A stretch of 64,000 bases of DNA, taken from assembly GCA_026545765.1 (NCBI GenBank), contig JAIFAC010000023.1, positions 124,001 through 188,000 on the forward strand, given 5' to 3'. Of the stretch, positions 22,301 through 36,190 are shown one piece after another. Position 1 is the first letter of the stretch. Each line of letters begins with the position of its first letter. The stretch comes from Plantago major (Eukaryota > Streptophyta > Magnoliopsida > Lamiales > Plantaginaceae). The position numbers and the translations under genes were made by a program. Below the pieces are notes generated by a model. It saw nothing but the letters and a program-made list of their open reading frames with translations, had not been told where the DNA came from and did no database searches.

Positions 22301-22612
22301 TCTCCTTTGGATGTCATTCGACCTCACATACGAGGGACATGTCACGGTTTACCTTATTATAGGTTTCCATAGCGCTTTCGAGCACTCTTTTCCCGACCAT
22401 GGGTTTTTCCCCAGGTTTTCCATGGCCAGGTTTTACGAGGCCATGATTTGCAACCATGGATCACCTTGATCCCGGGTTATGTTATTTTTGTTTCTTTGTT
22501 TGTTTCACTTGTTTCGCGTTGTAACCCGCCTGTGGGTTCCATTGTAATCTCTACTTTTACGCTTTGTACTCTTTTACTTTTATTAATATATGCTCTATTT
22601 ATGAAAAAAAAA
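22301..22612 (+). other. LINE 3' untranslated region and poly(A), copy 2
   Basis: Matches the copy 1 tail. It includes GTTTGTTTCACTTGTTTCGC near 22497, GTGGGTTCCATTGTAATCTC near 22531 and TATTAATATATGCTCTA near 22581. It ends in nine A (22604-22612), and satellite resumes at once with TAAAGGAGTGGGATAGAC. Confidence 0.8.
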
Positions 22613-23324
22613 TAAAGGAGTGGGATAGACAACAATCGAACAACACTACTTGAGAGATAAAAACAACACACTAAATGAGAGGGATGAACCACAAAGGTAT
22701 AAATCTACTTGAGAGTTAAGCTATACACTAAAGGAGTGAGATGAACAACAAACGAACAACTCTACTTGAGAGATAAAAACAACACACTAAAGGAGAGGGA
22801 TGAACAACAAACGTATAAATCTACTTGAGAGTTAAGCTACACACTAAACGAGTGGGATAGACAACAATCGAACAACACTACTTGAGAGATAAAAACAACA
22901 CACTAAAGGAGAGGGATGAACAACAAACGTATAAATCTACTTGAAAGTTAAGATACACACTAAAGGAGTGGGATAGGCAACAATCGAACAACACTACTTG
23001 AGAGATAAAAACAACACACTAAAGGAGAGGGATGAACAATAAAGGTATAAATCTAATTGAGTGTTAAGGAACATACTAAAGGAGTGGGATAGACTACAAA
23101 CGAACAACGCTACTTGAGAGATAAAAACAACACACTAAAGGAGAGGGTAGAACAACAAACGTATAAATCTACTTGAGAGTTAAGCTACACACTAAACGAG
23201 TGGGATAGACAACAATCGAACAACTCTACTTGAGAGATAAAAACAACACACTAAAGGAGAGGGATGAACAACAAACGTATAAATCTACTTGAGAGTTAAG
23301 CAACACACTAAAGGAGTGGGATAG

Positions 23325-23440
23325 ACAACAAACGAACAACTCTACTTGAGAGATAAAAACAACACACTAAAGGAGAGGGATGAACAACAAACGTATAAAT
23401 CTACTTGAGAGTTAAGCTACACACTAAAGGAGTGGGATAG
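23325..23440 (+). repeat. Clean exemplar of the 116 bp dimer
   Basis: Monomer A is 23325-23383 (59 bp) and monomer B 23384-23440 (57 bp). Both contain CTACTTGAGAG, whose flanks form a short dyad (CTCT, five bases, AGAG in A; TCT, five bases, AGA in B). Both also contain CACACTAAAGGAG. They differ at the CG site context (AATCGAAC in A generally, AAACGTAT in B) and at the end (GGGATGA against GGGATAG). Confidence 0.9.
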
Positions 23441-24174
23441 ACAACAATCGAACAACACTACTTGAGAGATCAAAACAACACACTAAAGGAGAGGGATGAA
23501 CAACAAAGGTATTAATCTAATTGAGTGTTAAGCAACATACTAAAGGAGTGGGATAGAAAACAAACGAACAACTCTAATTGAGAGATAAAAACAACACACT
23601 AAAAGAGAGGGATGAACAACAAACGTATAAATCTACTTGAGAGTTAAGCAACACTAAAAAGTGGGATGACAACAAACGAACAACTCTACTTGAGAGATAA
23701 AAACAACACACTAAAGGAGAGTGATGAACAACAAATGTATAAATCTACTTGAGTGTTAAGCTACACATTAAAGAGTGGGATGAACAACAATCGAACAACA
23801 CTACTTGAGAGATAAAAACAACACACTAAAGGAGAGGGATGAAGAACAAACGTATAAATCTATTAAGCAACACACTAAAGGAGTGGGATATGCAACAAAC
23901 GAACAACTCTACTTGAGAGATAAAAGCAACACACTAAAGGAGAGGGTTGAACATAAAACGTATAAATCTACTTGAGACTTAAACAACACACTAAAGGTGG
24001 GATGAACAACAAACGAACAACTCTACTTGAGAGATAAAAACAACACACTAAAGGAGAGGGATGAACAACAAACGTATTAATCTACTTGAGAGTTAAGCAA
24101 CACACTAACGGAGTGGAATACACAACGAACGAACAACTCTACTTGAGAGATAAAAACAACACACTAAAGGAGAG

Positions 24175-24370
24175 GGATGAAAAACAAACGTATAAATCTA
24201 CTTGAGAGTTAAACAACACACAAAAGGAGTGGGATAGACAACAATCGAACAACTCTACTTGAGAGATAAAAACAACAAACTAAAGCAGATGGATGAAGAA
24301 CAAACGTATAAATCTATTAAGCAACAGACTAAAGGAGTGGGATAGGCAACAAACGAACAACTCTACTTGA
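24175..24370 (+). repeat. Long-range duplicated segment, copy a (pair with 32741)
   Basis: From GGATGAAAAACAAACG through ACACAAAAGGAGTGGG, AACAAACTAAAGCAGATGG, AAATCTATTAAGCAACAG and GGGATAGGCAACAAACG, this segment reads the same as 32741-32936, offset 8,566 bp. It includes a B monomer missing CTTGAGAGT. The shared rare differences show descent from one duplicated block. Confidence 0.85.
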
Positions 24371-25650
24371 GAGATAAAAACAGCACACTAAAGGAGAGGG
24401 ATGAACAACAAACGTATAAATCTACTTGAGAGTTAAGCAATACACTAACGGAGTGGGATAGACAACAAACGAACAACTCTACTTGAGAGATAAAAACAAC
24501 ACACTAAAGGAGAGGGATGAACAACAAACGTATAAATCTACTTGAGAGTTAAGCTACACACTAAAGGAGTGGGATAGACAACAAACGAACAACTCTACTT
24601 GAGAGATAAAAACAACACACTAAAGGAGAGGGATGAACAACAAACGTATAAATCTACTTGAGGTTAAGCTACACACTAAAAAGTGGGATAGACAACAATC
24701 GAACAACTCTACTTGAGAGATAAAACAACACACTAAAGGAGAGGATGAACAACAAGCGTATAAATCTACTTGAGAGTTAAGCTACACTAAAGAGTGGGAT
24801 GACAACAATCGAACAACTCTACTTGAGAGATAAAAACAACACACTAAAAGGAGAGGGATGAACAACAAACGTATTAATCTACTTGAGAGTTAATCTTAAC
24901 ACTAAAGGAGTGGGATAGACAACAATCGAACAACTCTACTTGAGTGATAAAAACAACACACTAAAGGAGAGGGATGAACAACAAACGTATAAATCTACTT
25001 GAGAGTTAAGCTACACACTAAACGAGTGGGATAGACAACAATCGAACAACACTACTTGACAGATAAAAACAAACACTAAAGGAGAGGGATGAACAACAAA
25101 CGTATAAACCTACTTGATAGTTAAGCAACACACTAAAGTAGTGGGATAGACAACAATCGAACAACGCTACTTGAGAGATAAAAACAACACACTAAAGGAG
25201 AGGGATGAACAACAAACGTATAAATCTACTTGATAGTTAAGCAACACACTAAACGAGTGGGATAGACAACAATCGAACAACGCTACTTGAGAGATAAAAA
25301 CACCACACTAAAGGAGAGGGATGAACAACAAACGTATAAATCTACTTGAGAGTTAAGCAACACACTAAAGGAGTGGGATAGACAACAATCGAACAACACT
25401 ACTTGAGAGATAAAAACAAACACTAAAGGAGAGGGATGAATAACAAACGTATAAATCTACTTGATAGTTAAGCAACACACTAAACGAGTGGGATAGACAA
25501 CAATCGAACAACACTACTTGAGAGATAAAAACAACACACTAAAGGAGAGGGATGAACAACAAACATATAAATCTACTTGATAGTTAAGCAACACACTAAA
25601 GTAGTGGGATAGACAACAAACGAACAACTCTACTTGAGAGATAAAAAACA

Positions 25651-28600
25651 CACACTAAAGGAGAGGGATGAACAACAAGCGTATAAATCTACTTGAGAGT
25701 TAAGCAACACCAAAGGAGAGGGATGAACAACTATCGAACAACACTACTTGAGAGATAAAAACAACACACTAAAGGAGAGGGGTGAACAACAAACGTATAA
25801 ATCTACTTGAGAGTTAAGCAACACTAAAGAGGAGTGGGATGAACAACAAGCGAACAACTACTTGAGAGATAAAACAACACACTAAAGGAGGGATGAACAA
25901 CAAACGTATAAATCTACTTGAGAGTTAAGCAACACACTAAAGGAGTGGGATAGACAACAATCGAACAACACTACTTGAGAGATAAAATAACACACTAAAG
26001 GAGAGGATGAACAACAAGCGTATAAATCTACTTGAGAGTTAAGCAACACTAAAGAGTGGGATAGACAACAAGCGAACAACTCTACTTGAGAGATAAAAAC
26101 AACACACTAAAGGAGAGGATGAACAACAAGCGTATAAATCTACTTGAGAGTTAAGCTACACTAAAGGAGTGGGATGAACAACAATCGAACAACTCTACTT
26201 GAGAGATAAAAACAACACACTAAAGGAGAGGGATGAACAACAAGCGTATAAATCTACTTGAGAGTTAAGCTACACTAAAGGAGTGGGATAGACAACAATC
26301 GAACAACTCTACTTGAGAGATAAAAACAACACACTAAAGGAGAGTGATGAACAACAAACGTATAAATCTACTTGAGAGTTAAGCAACACACTAAAGTGGG
26401 ATGAACAACAAGCGAACAACTCTACTTGAGAGATAAAAACAACACACTAAAAGGAGGGATGAACAACAAATGTATAAATCTACTTGAGAGTTAAGCTACA
26501 CTAAAGGAGTGGGATAGACAACAATCGAACAACTCTACTTGAGAGATAAAAACAACACACTAAAGGAGAGGATGAACAACAAGCGTATAAATCTACTTGA
26601 GAGTTAAGCAACACACTAAAGGAGTGGGATAGACAACAAGCGAACAACTCTACTTGAGAGATAAAAACAACACACTAAAGGAGGGATGAACAACAAGCGT
26701 ATAAATCTACTTGAGAGTTAAGCAACACACTAAAGAGTGGGATAGACAACAATCGAACAACTCTACTTGAGAGATAAAACAACACACTAAAGGAGAGGGA
26801 TGAACAACAAGCGTATAAATCTACTTGAGAGTTAAACAACACACTAAAGAGTGGGATAGACAACAATCGAACAACTCTACTTGAGAGATAAAAACAACAC
26901 ACTAAAGGAGAGGATGAACAACAAGCGTATAAATCTACTTGAGAGTTAAGCAACACACTAAAGTGGGATGAACAACAATCGAACAACTCTACTTGAGAGA
27001 TAAAAACAACACACTAAAGGAGAGGATGAACAACAAGCGTATAAATCTACTTGAGAGTTAAGCAACACACTAAAGGAGTGGGATGACAACAATCGAACAA
27101 CTCTACTAGATAGATAAAAACAACACACTAAAGGAGAGGGATGAACAACAAGTGTATAAATCTACTTGAGAGTTAAGCAACACTAAAGAGTGGGATAGAC
27201 AACAAGCGAACAACTCTACTTGAGAGATAAAAACAACACACTAAAGGAGAGGGATGAACAACAAGCGTATAAATTTACTTGAGAGTTAAACGACACACCA
27301 AAGGAGTGGGATGAACAACAAACGAACAACTCTACTTGAGAGATAAAAACAACACCCTAGAGGAGTGGGATGAACAACAAACGTATCAATCTACTTGAGA
27401 GTTAAGCTACACACTAAAGGAGTGGGATAGACAACAATCGAACAACACTACTTGAGAGATAAAAACAACACACTAAAGGAGAGGGATGAACAACAAACGT
27501 ATAAATCTACTTGAGAGTTAAGCAACACACTAAAGGAGTGGGATAGACAACAAAAGAACAACTCTACTTGAGAGATAAAAACAACACACTAAAGGAGAGG
27601 GATGAACAACAAATGTATAAATCTACTTGAGAGTTAAGCTACACACTAAAGGAGTGGGATAGACAACAATCGAACAACACTACTTGAGAGATAAAAACAA
27701 CACACTAAAGGAGGGATGAACAACAAGCGTATAAATCTACTTGAGAGTTAAGCAACACACTAAAGGAGTGGGATGAACAACAAGCGAACAACTCTACTTG
27801 AGAGATAAAACAACACACTAAAGGAGGGATGAACAACAAGCGTATAAATCTACTTGAGAGTTAAGCTACACTAAAGGAGTGGGATAGACAACAATCGAAC
27901 AACTCTACTTGAGAGATAAAACAACACACTAAAGGAGGGATGAACAACAAGCGTATAAATCTACTTGAGAGTTAAACAACACACTAAAGAGTGGGATGAT
28001 AGACAACAATCGAACAACTCTACTTGAGAGATAAAAACAACACACTAAAGGAGAGGGATGAACAACAATCGTATAAATCTACTTGAGAGTTAAGCAACAC
28101 TAAAGGAGTGGGATGAACAACAAGCGAACAACTCTACTTGAGAGATAAAACAACACACTAAAGGAGAGGGATGAACAACAAGCGTATAAATCTACTTGAG
28201 AGTTAAGCAACACACTAAAGGAGTGGGATGAACAACAATCGAACAACTCTACTTGAGAGATAAAAAACACACACTAAAGGAGAGGGATGAACAACAAGCG
28301 TATAAATCTACTTGAGAGTTAAGCAACACTAAAGGAGTGGGATAGACAACAAGCGAACAACTCTACTTGAGAGATAAAAACAACACACTAAAGGAGAGGG
28401 ATGAACAACAAGCGTATAAATCTACTTGAGAGTTAAGCTACACACTAAAGGAGAGGGATGAACAACAATCGAACAACACTACTTGAGAGATAAAAACAAC
28501 ACACTAAAGGAGAGGATGAACAACAAGCGTATAAATCTACTTGAGAGTTAAGCAACACTAAAGGAGTGGGATGAACAACAATCGAACAACTCTACTTGAG

Positions 28601-29840
28601 AGATAAAACAACACACTAAAGAGAGGATGAACAACAAGCGTATAAATCTACTTGAGAGTTAAGCAACACACTAAAGGAGTGGGATGACAACAAAAGAACA
28701 ACTCTACTTGAGAGATAAAAACAACACACTAAAGGAGAGGGATGAACAACAAGCGTATAAATCTACTTGAGAGTTAAGCTACACACACTAAACGAGTGGG
28801 ATAGACAACAATCGAACAACACTACTTGAGAGATAAAAACAACACACTAAAGGAGAGGATGAACAACAAGCGTATAAATCTACTTGAGAGTTAAGCAACA
28901 CACTAAAGGAGTGGGATGAACAACAATCGAACAACTCTACTTGAGAGATAAAAACAACACACTAAAGGAGAGGATGAACAACAAGCGTATAAATCTACTT
29001 GAGAGTTAAGCAACACACTAAGAGTGGGATAGACAACAATCGAACAACTCTACTTGAGAGATAAAAACAACACACTAAAAGGAGGATGAACAACAAGCGT
29101 ATAAATCTACTTGAGAGTTAAACAACACTAAAGAGTGGGATGAACAACAATCGAACAACTCTACTTGAGAGATAAAAACAACACACTAAAGGAGAGGGAT
29201 GAACAACAAGCGTATAAATCTACTTGAGAGTTAAGCAACACACTAAAAAGTGGGATAGACAACAAGCGAACAACTCTACTTGAGAGATAAAAACAACACA
29301 CTAAAGGAGAGGATGAACAACAAGCGTATAAATCTACTTGAGAGTTAAGCGACACACTAAAGGAGTGGGATAGGCAACAATCGAACAACTCTACTTGAGA
29401 GATAAAACAACACACTAAAGGAGAGGGATGAACAACAAAGGTATAAATCTACTTGAGAGTTAAGCAACACTAAAGGAGTGGGATAGACAACAAGCGAACA
29501 ACTCTACTTGAGAGATAAAAACAACACACTAAAGGAGAGGATGAACAACAAGCGTATAAATCTACTTGAGAGTTAAGCAACACACTAAAGAGTGGGATAG
29601 ACAACAAGCGAACAACTCTACTTGAGAGATAAAAACAATACACTAAAGGAGAGGGATGAACAACATGCGTATAAATCTACTTGAGAGTTAAGCAACACAC
29701 TAAAGGAGTGGGATAGACAACAATCGAACAACACTACTTGAGAGATAAAACAACACACTAAAGGAGGGATGAACAACAAGCGTATAAATCTACTTGAGAG
29801 TTAAGCAACACACTAAAGGAGTGGGATAGACAACAAACGA
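25651..29840 (+). repeat. Right array block, mostly contracted dimers
   Basis: Dimers are commonly 106-114 bp. Recurrent differences from the full-length type: AAGCGT for AAACGT, AAGCGAAC for AATCGAAC, GAGAGGATG or GAGGGATG for GAGAGGGATG, AAAGAGTGGG for AAAGGAGTGGG, CAACACTAAAG for CAACACACTAAAG, and GATGAAC or GATGAC for GATAGAC. A full-length island lies at about 27300-27700. Confidence 0.8.
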
Positions 29841-31130
29841 ACAACTCTACTTGAGAGATAAAAACAACACACTAAAGGAGAGGGATGAACAACAAACGTA
29901 TAAATCTACTTGAGTGTTAAGCTACACACTAAAGGAGTGGTATAGACAAGAATCGAACAACACTACTTGAGAGATAAAAACAATACACTAAAGGAGAGGG
30001 ATGAACAACATACGTATAAATCTACTTGAGAGTTAAGCAACACACTAAAGGAGTGGGATGAACAACAAACGTATAAATCTACTTGATAGATAAAAACAAT
30101 ACCCTAAAGGAGAGGGATGAACAACAAACGTATAAATCTACTTGAGAGTTAAGCTACACACTAAATGAGTGGGATAGACAACAAAAGAACAACTCTTCTT
30201 GAGAGATAAAAACGACACACTAAAGGAGTGGGATGAACAACAACCGTATAATTCTAGTTGAGAGTGAAGCAACACATTAAAGGAGTGGGATAGGCAACAA
30301 ACGAACAACTCTACTTGAGAGATAAAAACAACACACTAAAGGAGAGGGATGAACAACAAATGTATGAATCTACTTGAGAGTTAAGCTACATACTGAAGGA
30401 GTGGGATAGACAACAATCGAACAACTCTACTTGAGAGATAAAAACAACACACTACAGATGAGGGATGAACAACAAACGTATAAATTTACTTGTGAGTTAA
30501 ACAACACACAAAAGGAGTGGGATAGACAACAAATGAACAACTCTACTTGAGAGATAAAAACAACAACTAAAGCAGAGGGATGAAGAACAAACGTAAAAAT
30601 CTATTAAGCAACACACTAAAGGAGTGGGATAGGCAACAAACGAACTACTCTACTTGAGAGATAAAAACAACACACTAAAGGAGAGGGATGAACAACAAAC
30701 GTATAAATCTACTTGAGAGTTAATCAACACACTACACGAGTGTGATGAACAACAATCGAACAACTCTACTTGAGAGATAAAAACAACACACTAAAGGAGT
30801 GGGATGAACAACAAGGTATAAATCTACTTGAGAGTTAAGCAACATACTAAAGGAGTGGGATAGACCACACACGAACAACTCTACATGAGAGATAAAAACA
30901 ACACACTAAAGGAGAGGGATGAACAACAAACGTATAAATCTACTTGAGAGTTAAGCTACACACTAAACGAATGGGATAGACAACAATCGAACAATTCTAC
31001 TTGAGAGATAAAAACAACACACTAAAGGAGTGAGATGAACAACAAACGTATAAATCTACTTGAGAGTTAAGCTACACACTAAAAGAGTGAGATGAACAAC
31101 AATCGAAGAAAACTACTTGAGAGATAAAAA
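29841..31130 (+). repeat. Right array block, full-length divergent dimers
   Basis: Full-length dimers with many copy-specific point changes, for example GAGTGAAGCAACACATT near 30253, AACTACTCTACTTG near 30645, CACACGAACAACTC near 30867 and a B monomer without CTTGAGAGT near 30595. The greater number of substitutions without length loss contrasts with the neighbouring contracted blocks. Confidence 0.75.
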
Positions 31131-34100
31131 CAACACACTAAAGGAGGGATGAACAACAAGCGTATAAATCTACTTGAGAGTTAAGCAACACTAAAGGAGT
31201 GGGATAGACAACAATCGAACAACTCTACTTGAGAGATAAAAACAACACACTAAAGGAGAGGATGAACAACATACGTATAAATCTACTTGAGAATTAAACA
31301 ACACACCAAAGGAGAGGGATGAACAACAATCGAACAACACTACTTGAGAGACAAAAACAACACAGTAAAGGAGAGGGATGAACAACAAACGTATAAATCT
31401 ACTTGATAGTTAAGCAACACTAAAGGAGTGGGATAGACAACAACGAACAACTCTACTTGAGAGATAAAAACAACACACTAAAGGAGAGGGATGAACAACA
31501 AGCGTATAAATCTACTTGAGAGTTAAGCTACACACTAAAGGAGTGGGATGAACAACAATCGAACAACTACTTGAGAGATAAAAACAACACACTAAAGGAG
31601 AGGGATGAACAACAAGCGTATAAATCTACTTGAGAGTTAAGCAACACACTAAGGAGTGGGATAGACAACAATGAACAACACTACTTGAGAGATAAAACAA
31701 CACACTAAAGGAGAGGGATGAACAACAAGCGTATAAATCTACTTGAGAGTTAAGCAACACTAAAGGAGTGGGATAGACAACAAGCGAACAACTCTACTTG
31801 AGAGATAAAAACAACACACTAAAGGAGAGGATGAACAACAAGCGTATAAATCTACTTGAGAGTTAAGCACACACTAAGCAGTGGGATGAACAACAAGCGA
31901 ACAACTCTACTTGAGAGATAAAAACAACACACTAAAGGAGAGGATGAACAACAAGCGTATAAATCTACTTGAGAGTTAAGCAACACTAAAGGAGTGGGAT
32001 AGACAACAATCGAACAACTCTACTTGAGAGATAAAAACAACACACTAAAGGAGAGGATGAACAACAAGCGTATAAATCTACTTGAGAGTTAAGCAACACA
32101 CTAAAGGAGTGGGATGAACAACAATCGAACAACTCTACTTGAGAGATAAAAACAACACACTAAAGGAGAGGATGAACAACAAGCGTATAAATCTACTTGA
32201 GAGTTAAGCAACACACTAAAGGAGTGGGATAGACAACAATGAACAACTCTACTTGAGAGATAAAACAACACACTAAAGAGAGGGATGAACAACAAGCGTA
32301 TAAATCTACTTGAGAGTTAAGCAACACACTAAAAGAGTGGGATGAACAACAATCGAACAACTCTACTTGAGAGATAAAAACAACACACTAAAGGAGAGGA
32401 TGAACAACAAGCGTATAAATCTACTTGAGAGTTAAGCTACACACTAAACAAGTGGGATAGACAACAATCGAACAACTCTACTTGAGAGATAAAAACAACA
32501 CACTAAAGGAGAGGATGAACAACAAGCGTATAAATCTACTTGAGAGTTAAGCACACACTAAAGAGTGGGATGAACAACAACCGAACAACTCTACTTGAGA
32601 GATAAAAACAATACACTAAAGGAGAGGGATGAAGAACAAACGTATAAATCTACTTGAGAGTTAAAAGCACACTAAAGAGTGGGATAGACAACAAACGAAC
32701 AACTCTACTTGAGAGATAAAAACAACACACTAAAGGAGAGGGATGAAAAACAAACGTATAAATCTACTTGAGAGTTAAACAACACACAAAAGGAGTGGGA
32801 TAGACAACAATCGAACAACTCTACTTGAGAGATAAAAACAACAAACTAAAGCAGATGGATGAAGAACAAACGTATAAATCTATTAAGCAACAGACTAAAG
32901 GAGTGGGATAGGCAACAAACGAACAACTCTACTTGAGAAATAAAAACAACACACTAAATGAGAGGGTTGAACATAAAATGTATAAATCTACTAGAGAGTT
33001 AAACAACACTAAGAGTGGGATGAACAACAAGCGAACAACTACTTGAGAGATAAAAACAACACACTAAAGGAGAGGGATGAACAACAAGCGTATAAATCTA
33101 CTTGAGAGTTAAGCAACACACACTAAAGGAGTGGGATGAACAACAATCGAACAACTCTACTTGAGAGATAAAAACAACACACTAAAGGAGAGGATGAACA
33201 ACAAGCGTATATATCTACTTGTGAGTTAAGCAACACACTAAAGGAGTGGGATAGACAACAATGAACAACAACTCTACTTGAGAGATAAAACAACACACTA
33301 AAGGAGGGATGAACAACAAGCGTATAAATCTACTTGAGAGTTAAGCAACACTAAAGAGTGGGATAGACAACAAACGAATAACTCTACTTGAGAGATAAAA
33401 AAAACACACTAATGGAGGGATGAACAACAAGCGTATAAATCTACTTGAGAGTTAAGCAACACACTAAAGGGTGGGATGAACAACAAAAGAACAACTCTAC
33501 TTGAGAGATAAAACAACACACTAAAGGAGAGGGATGAACAACAAGCGTATAAATCTACTTGAGAGTTAAGCTACACACTAAAGTGGGATAGACAACAATC
33601 GAACAACTCTACTTGAGAGATAAAAACAACACACTAAAGGAGAGGGATGAACAACAAGCGTATAAATCTACTTGAGAGTTAAGCAACACACTAAAGAGTG
33701 GGATAGACAACAAGCGAACAACTCTACTTGAGAGATAAAAAACACACACTAAAGGAGGGATGAACAACAAGCGTATAAATCTACTTGAGAGTTAAACACA
33801 CACTAAAGGAGTGGGATAGACAACAATCGAACAACTCTACTTGAGAGATAAAAACAACACACTAAAGGAGGGATGAACAACAAGCGTATAAATCTACTTG
33901 AGAGTTAAGCAACACACTAAAGAGTGGGATAGACAACAAGCGAACAACTACTTGAGAGATAAAAACAACACACTAAAGGAGAGGATGAACAACAAGCGTA
34001 TAAATCTACTTGAGAGTTAAGCAACACACTAAAGGTGGGATAGACAACAAGCGAACAACTCTACTTGAGAGATAAAACAACACACTAAAGGAGAGGGATG

Positions 34101-36190
34101 AACAACAAGCGTATAAATCTACTTGAGAGTTAAGCAACACACTAAAGGAGTGGGATGAACAACAATCGAACAACACTACTTGACAGATAAAAACAACACA
34201 CTAAAGGAGAGGGATGAACTACAAACGTATAAATCTACTTGAGAGTTAAGCAACACACTAAAGGAGTGGGATAGACAACAAACGGACAACTCTACTTGAG
34301 AGATAAAAACAACACACTAAAGGAGAGGGATGAACAACAAACGTATAAATCTACATGAGAGTTAAGCTACACACTAAAGAAGGTGGGATGAACAACAAGC
34401 GAACAACTCTACTTGAGAGATAAAAACAACACACTAAAGGAGAGGGATGAACAACAAGCGTATAAATCTACTTGAGAGTTAAGCACACACTAAAAGGTGG
34501 GATGACAACAAGCGAACAACTCTACTTGAGTGATAAAAACAACATACTAAAGGAGAGGGATGAACAACAAGCGTATAAATCTACTTGAGAGTTAAGCAAC
34601 ACACTAAAGAGTGGGAGAGACAACAACCGACCAACACTACTTGAGAGATAAAAACAACACACTAAATGAGAGGGATAAACCACAAAGGTATAAATCTACT
34701 TGAGAGTTAAGCAACATACTAAAGAAGTGGGATAGACAACAATCGAACAACACTACTTGAGAGATAAAAACAACACACTAAAGGAGTGGGATAGACAACA
34801 AACGTATAAATCTAGTTGAGAGTTAAGCAACACTAAAAAGGTGGGATAGACAACAATGAACAACTCTACTTGAGAGATAAAAACAACACACTAAAGGAGA
34901 GGGATGAACAACAAGCGTATAAATCTACTTGAGAGTTAAGCAACACACTAAAGGAGTGGGATAGACAACAAGCGAACAACTCTACTTGAGAGATAAAAAC
35001 AACACACTAAAGGAGGGATGAACAACAAGCGTATAAATCTACTTGAGAGTTAAGCAACACACTAAAAGAGTGGGATGAACAACAATCGAACAACTCTACT
35101 TGAGAGATAAAAACAACACACTAAAGGAGAGGATGAACAACAAGCGTATAAATCTACTTGAGAGTTAAGCAACACACTAAAGGAGTGGGATGACAACAAT
35201 CGAACAACTCTACTTGAGAGATAAAAACAACACACTAAAGGAGGGATGAACAACAAGCGTATAAATCTACTTGAGAGTTAAGCAACACACTAAAGGAGTG
35301 GGATGAACAACAATCGAACAACTCTACTTGAGAGATAAAAACAACACACTAAAGGAGAGGGATGAACAACAAGCGTATAAATCTACTTGAGAGTTAAGCA
35401 ACACACTAAAGAGTGGGATGACAACAACGAACAACTCTACTTGAGAGATAAAAACAACACACTAAAGGAGGGATGAACAACAAGCGTATAAATCTACTTG
35501 AGAGTTAAGCAACACTAAAGTGGGATAGACAACAAGCGAACAACTCTACTTGAGAGATAAAACAACACACTAAAGGAGAGGATGAACAACAAGCGTATAA
35601 ATCTACTTGAGAGTTAAGCAACACTAAAGGAGTGGGATAGACAACAATCGAACAACACTCTACTTGAGAGATAAAACAACACACTAAAGGAGGGATGAAC
35701 AACAAGCGTATAAATCTACTTGAGAGTTAAGCAACACACTAAAGAGTGGGATAGACAACAAGCGAACAACTCTACTTGAGAGATAAAAACAACACACTAA
35801 AGGAGAGGGATGAACAACAAGCGTATAAATCTACTTGAGAGTTAAGCAACACACTAAAGAGTGGGATAGACAACAAGCGAACAACTCTACTTGAGAGATA
35901 AAAACAACACACTAAAGGAGGGATGAACAACAAGCGTATAAATCTACTTGAGAGTTAAGCAACACACTAAAGGAGTGGGATGAACAACAATCGAACAACT
36001 CTACTTGAGAGATAAAACAACACACTAAAGGAGAGGATGAACAACAAGCGTATAAATCTACTTGAGAGTTAAGCAACACACTAAAGGAGTGGGATGAACA
36101 ACAATCGAACAACTCTACTTGAGAGATAAAAACAACACACTAAAGGAGAGGATGAACAACAAGCGTATAAATCTACTTGAGAGTTAAGCA
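31131..36190 (+). repeat. Right array block, mainly contracted dimers
   Basis: Contracted-type dimers (AAGCGT, GAGGATG, AAAGAGTGGG) through most of the interval. Full-length islands occur at about 32600-32990 and 34150-34380. The first island carries a 200 bp segment also found at 24175-24370. Confidence 0.75.
32741..32936 (+). repeat. Long-range duplicated segment, copy b (pair with 24175)
   Basis: Same series of rare variants as 24175-24370. Past the shared part it diverges to GAGAGGGTTGAACATAAAAT, a variant also seen near 23942, so the donor neighbourhood may have been larger than the part that still matches. Confidence 0.85.

Larger units (their letters stand above)
17239..22612 (+). mobile_element. 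Near-complete plant LINE (L1-type), copy 2
   Basis: A non-LTR retrotransposon of about 5.4 kb on the + strand: ORF1-like remnants (17239-18355), then ORF2 with endonuclease (from 18359), reverse transcriptase (about 19600-20800), zinc-binding region (about 21380-21640), RNase H-like domain (about 21890-22300), 3' UTR and poly(A) (22604-22612). This order is that of plant L1-type LINEs. No LTRs are visible. Every domain is broken by small indels; the longest open stretch is 145 codons (20029-20466), against more than 1,200 expected for ORF2. The 5' boundary is uncertain because the first 800 bp are interleaved with satellite. No target-site duplication could be identified. Confidence 0.88.
22613..25650 (+). 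repeat. Right array block, mostly full-length dimers
   Basis: Most dimers here are 114-116 bp with AAACGTATAAATC, AATCGAAC, GAGAGGGATG and GGATAGAC intact. A short contracted island lies at about 24660-24800. Variants specific to the block include a B monomer lacking CTTGAGAGT (near 23863 and 24303) and TAGTTAAGCAACACAC (B with TTGATAGTT) from about 25110 onward. Confidence 0.8.

Noticed and set aside
15000-22612. LTR retrotransposon or endogenous pararetrovirus as the source of the RT
   Set aside because: No LTRs, integrase, protease or gag motifs are seen. The AP-type endonuclease start, LINE-type RT motifs and poly(A) tails fit a non-LTR element.
16530-22630. Target-site duplications around the two LINE copies
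   Set aside because: Flanks on both sides are variable satellite, so short matches occur by chance. No pair adjoining the 5' edge and poly(A) could be singled out.
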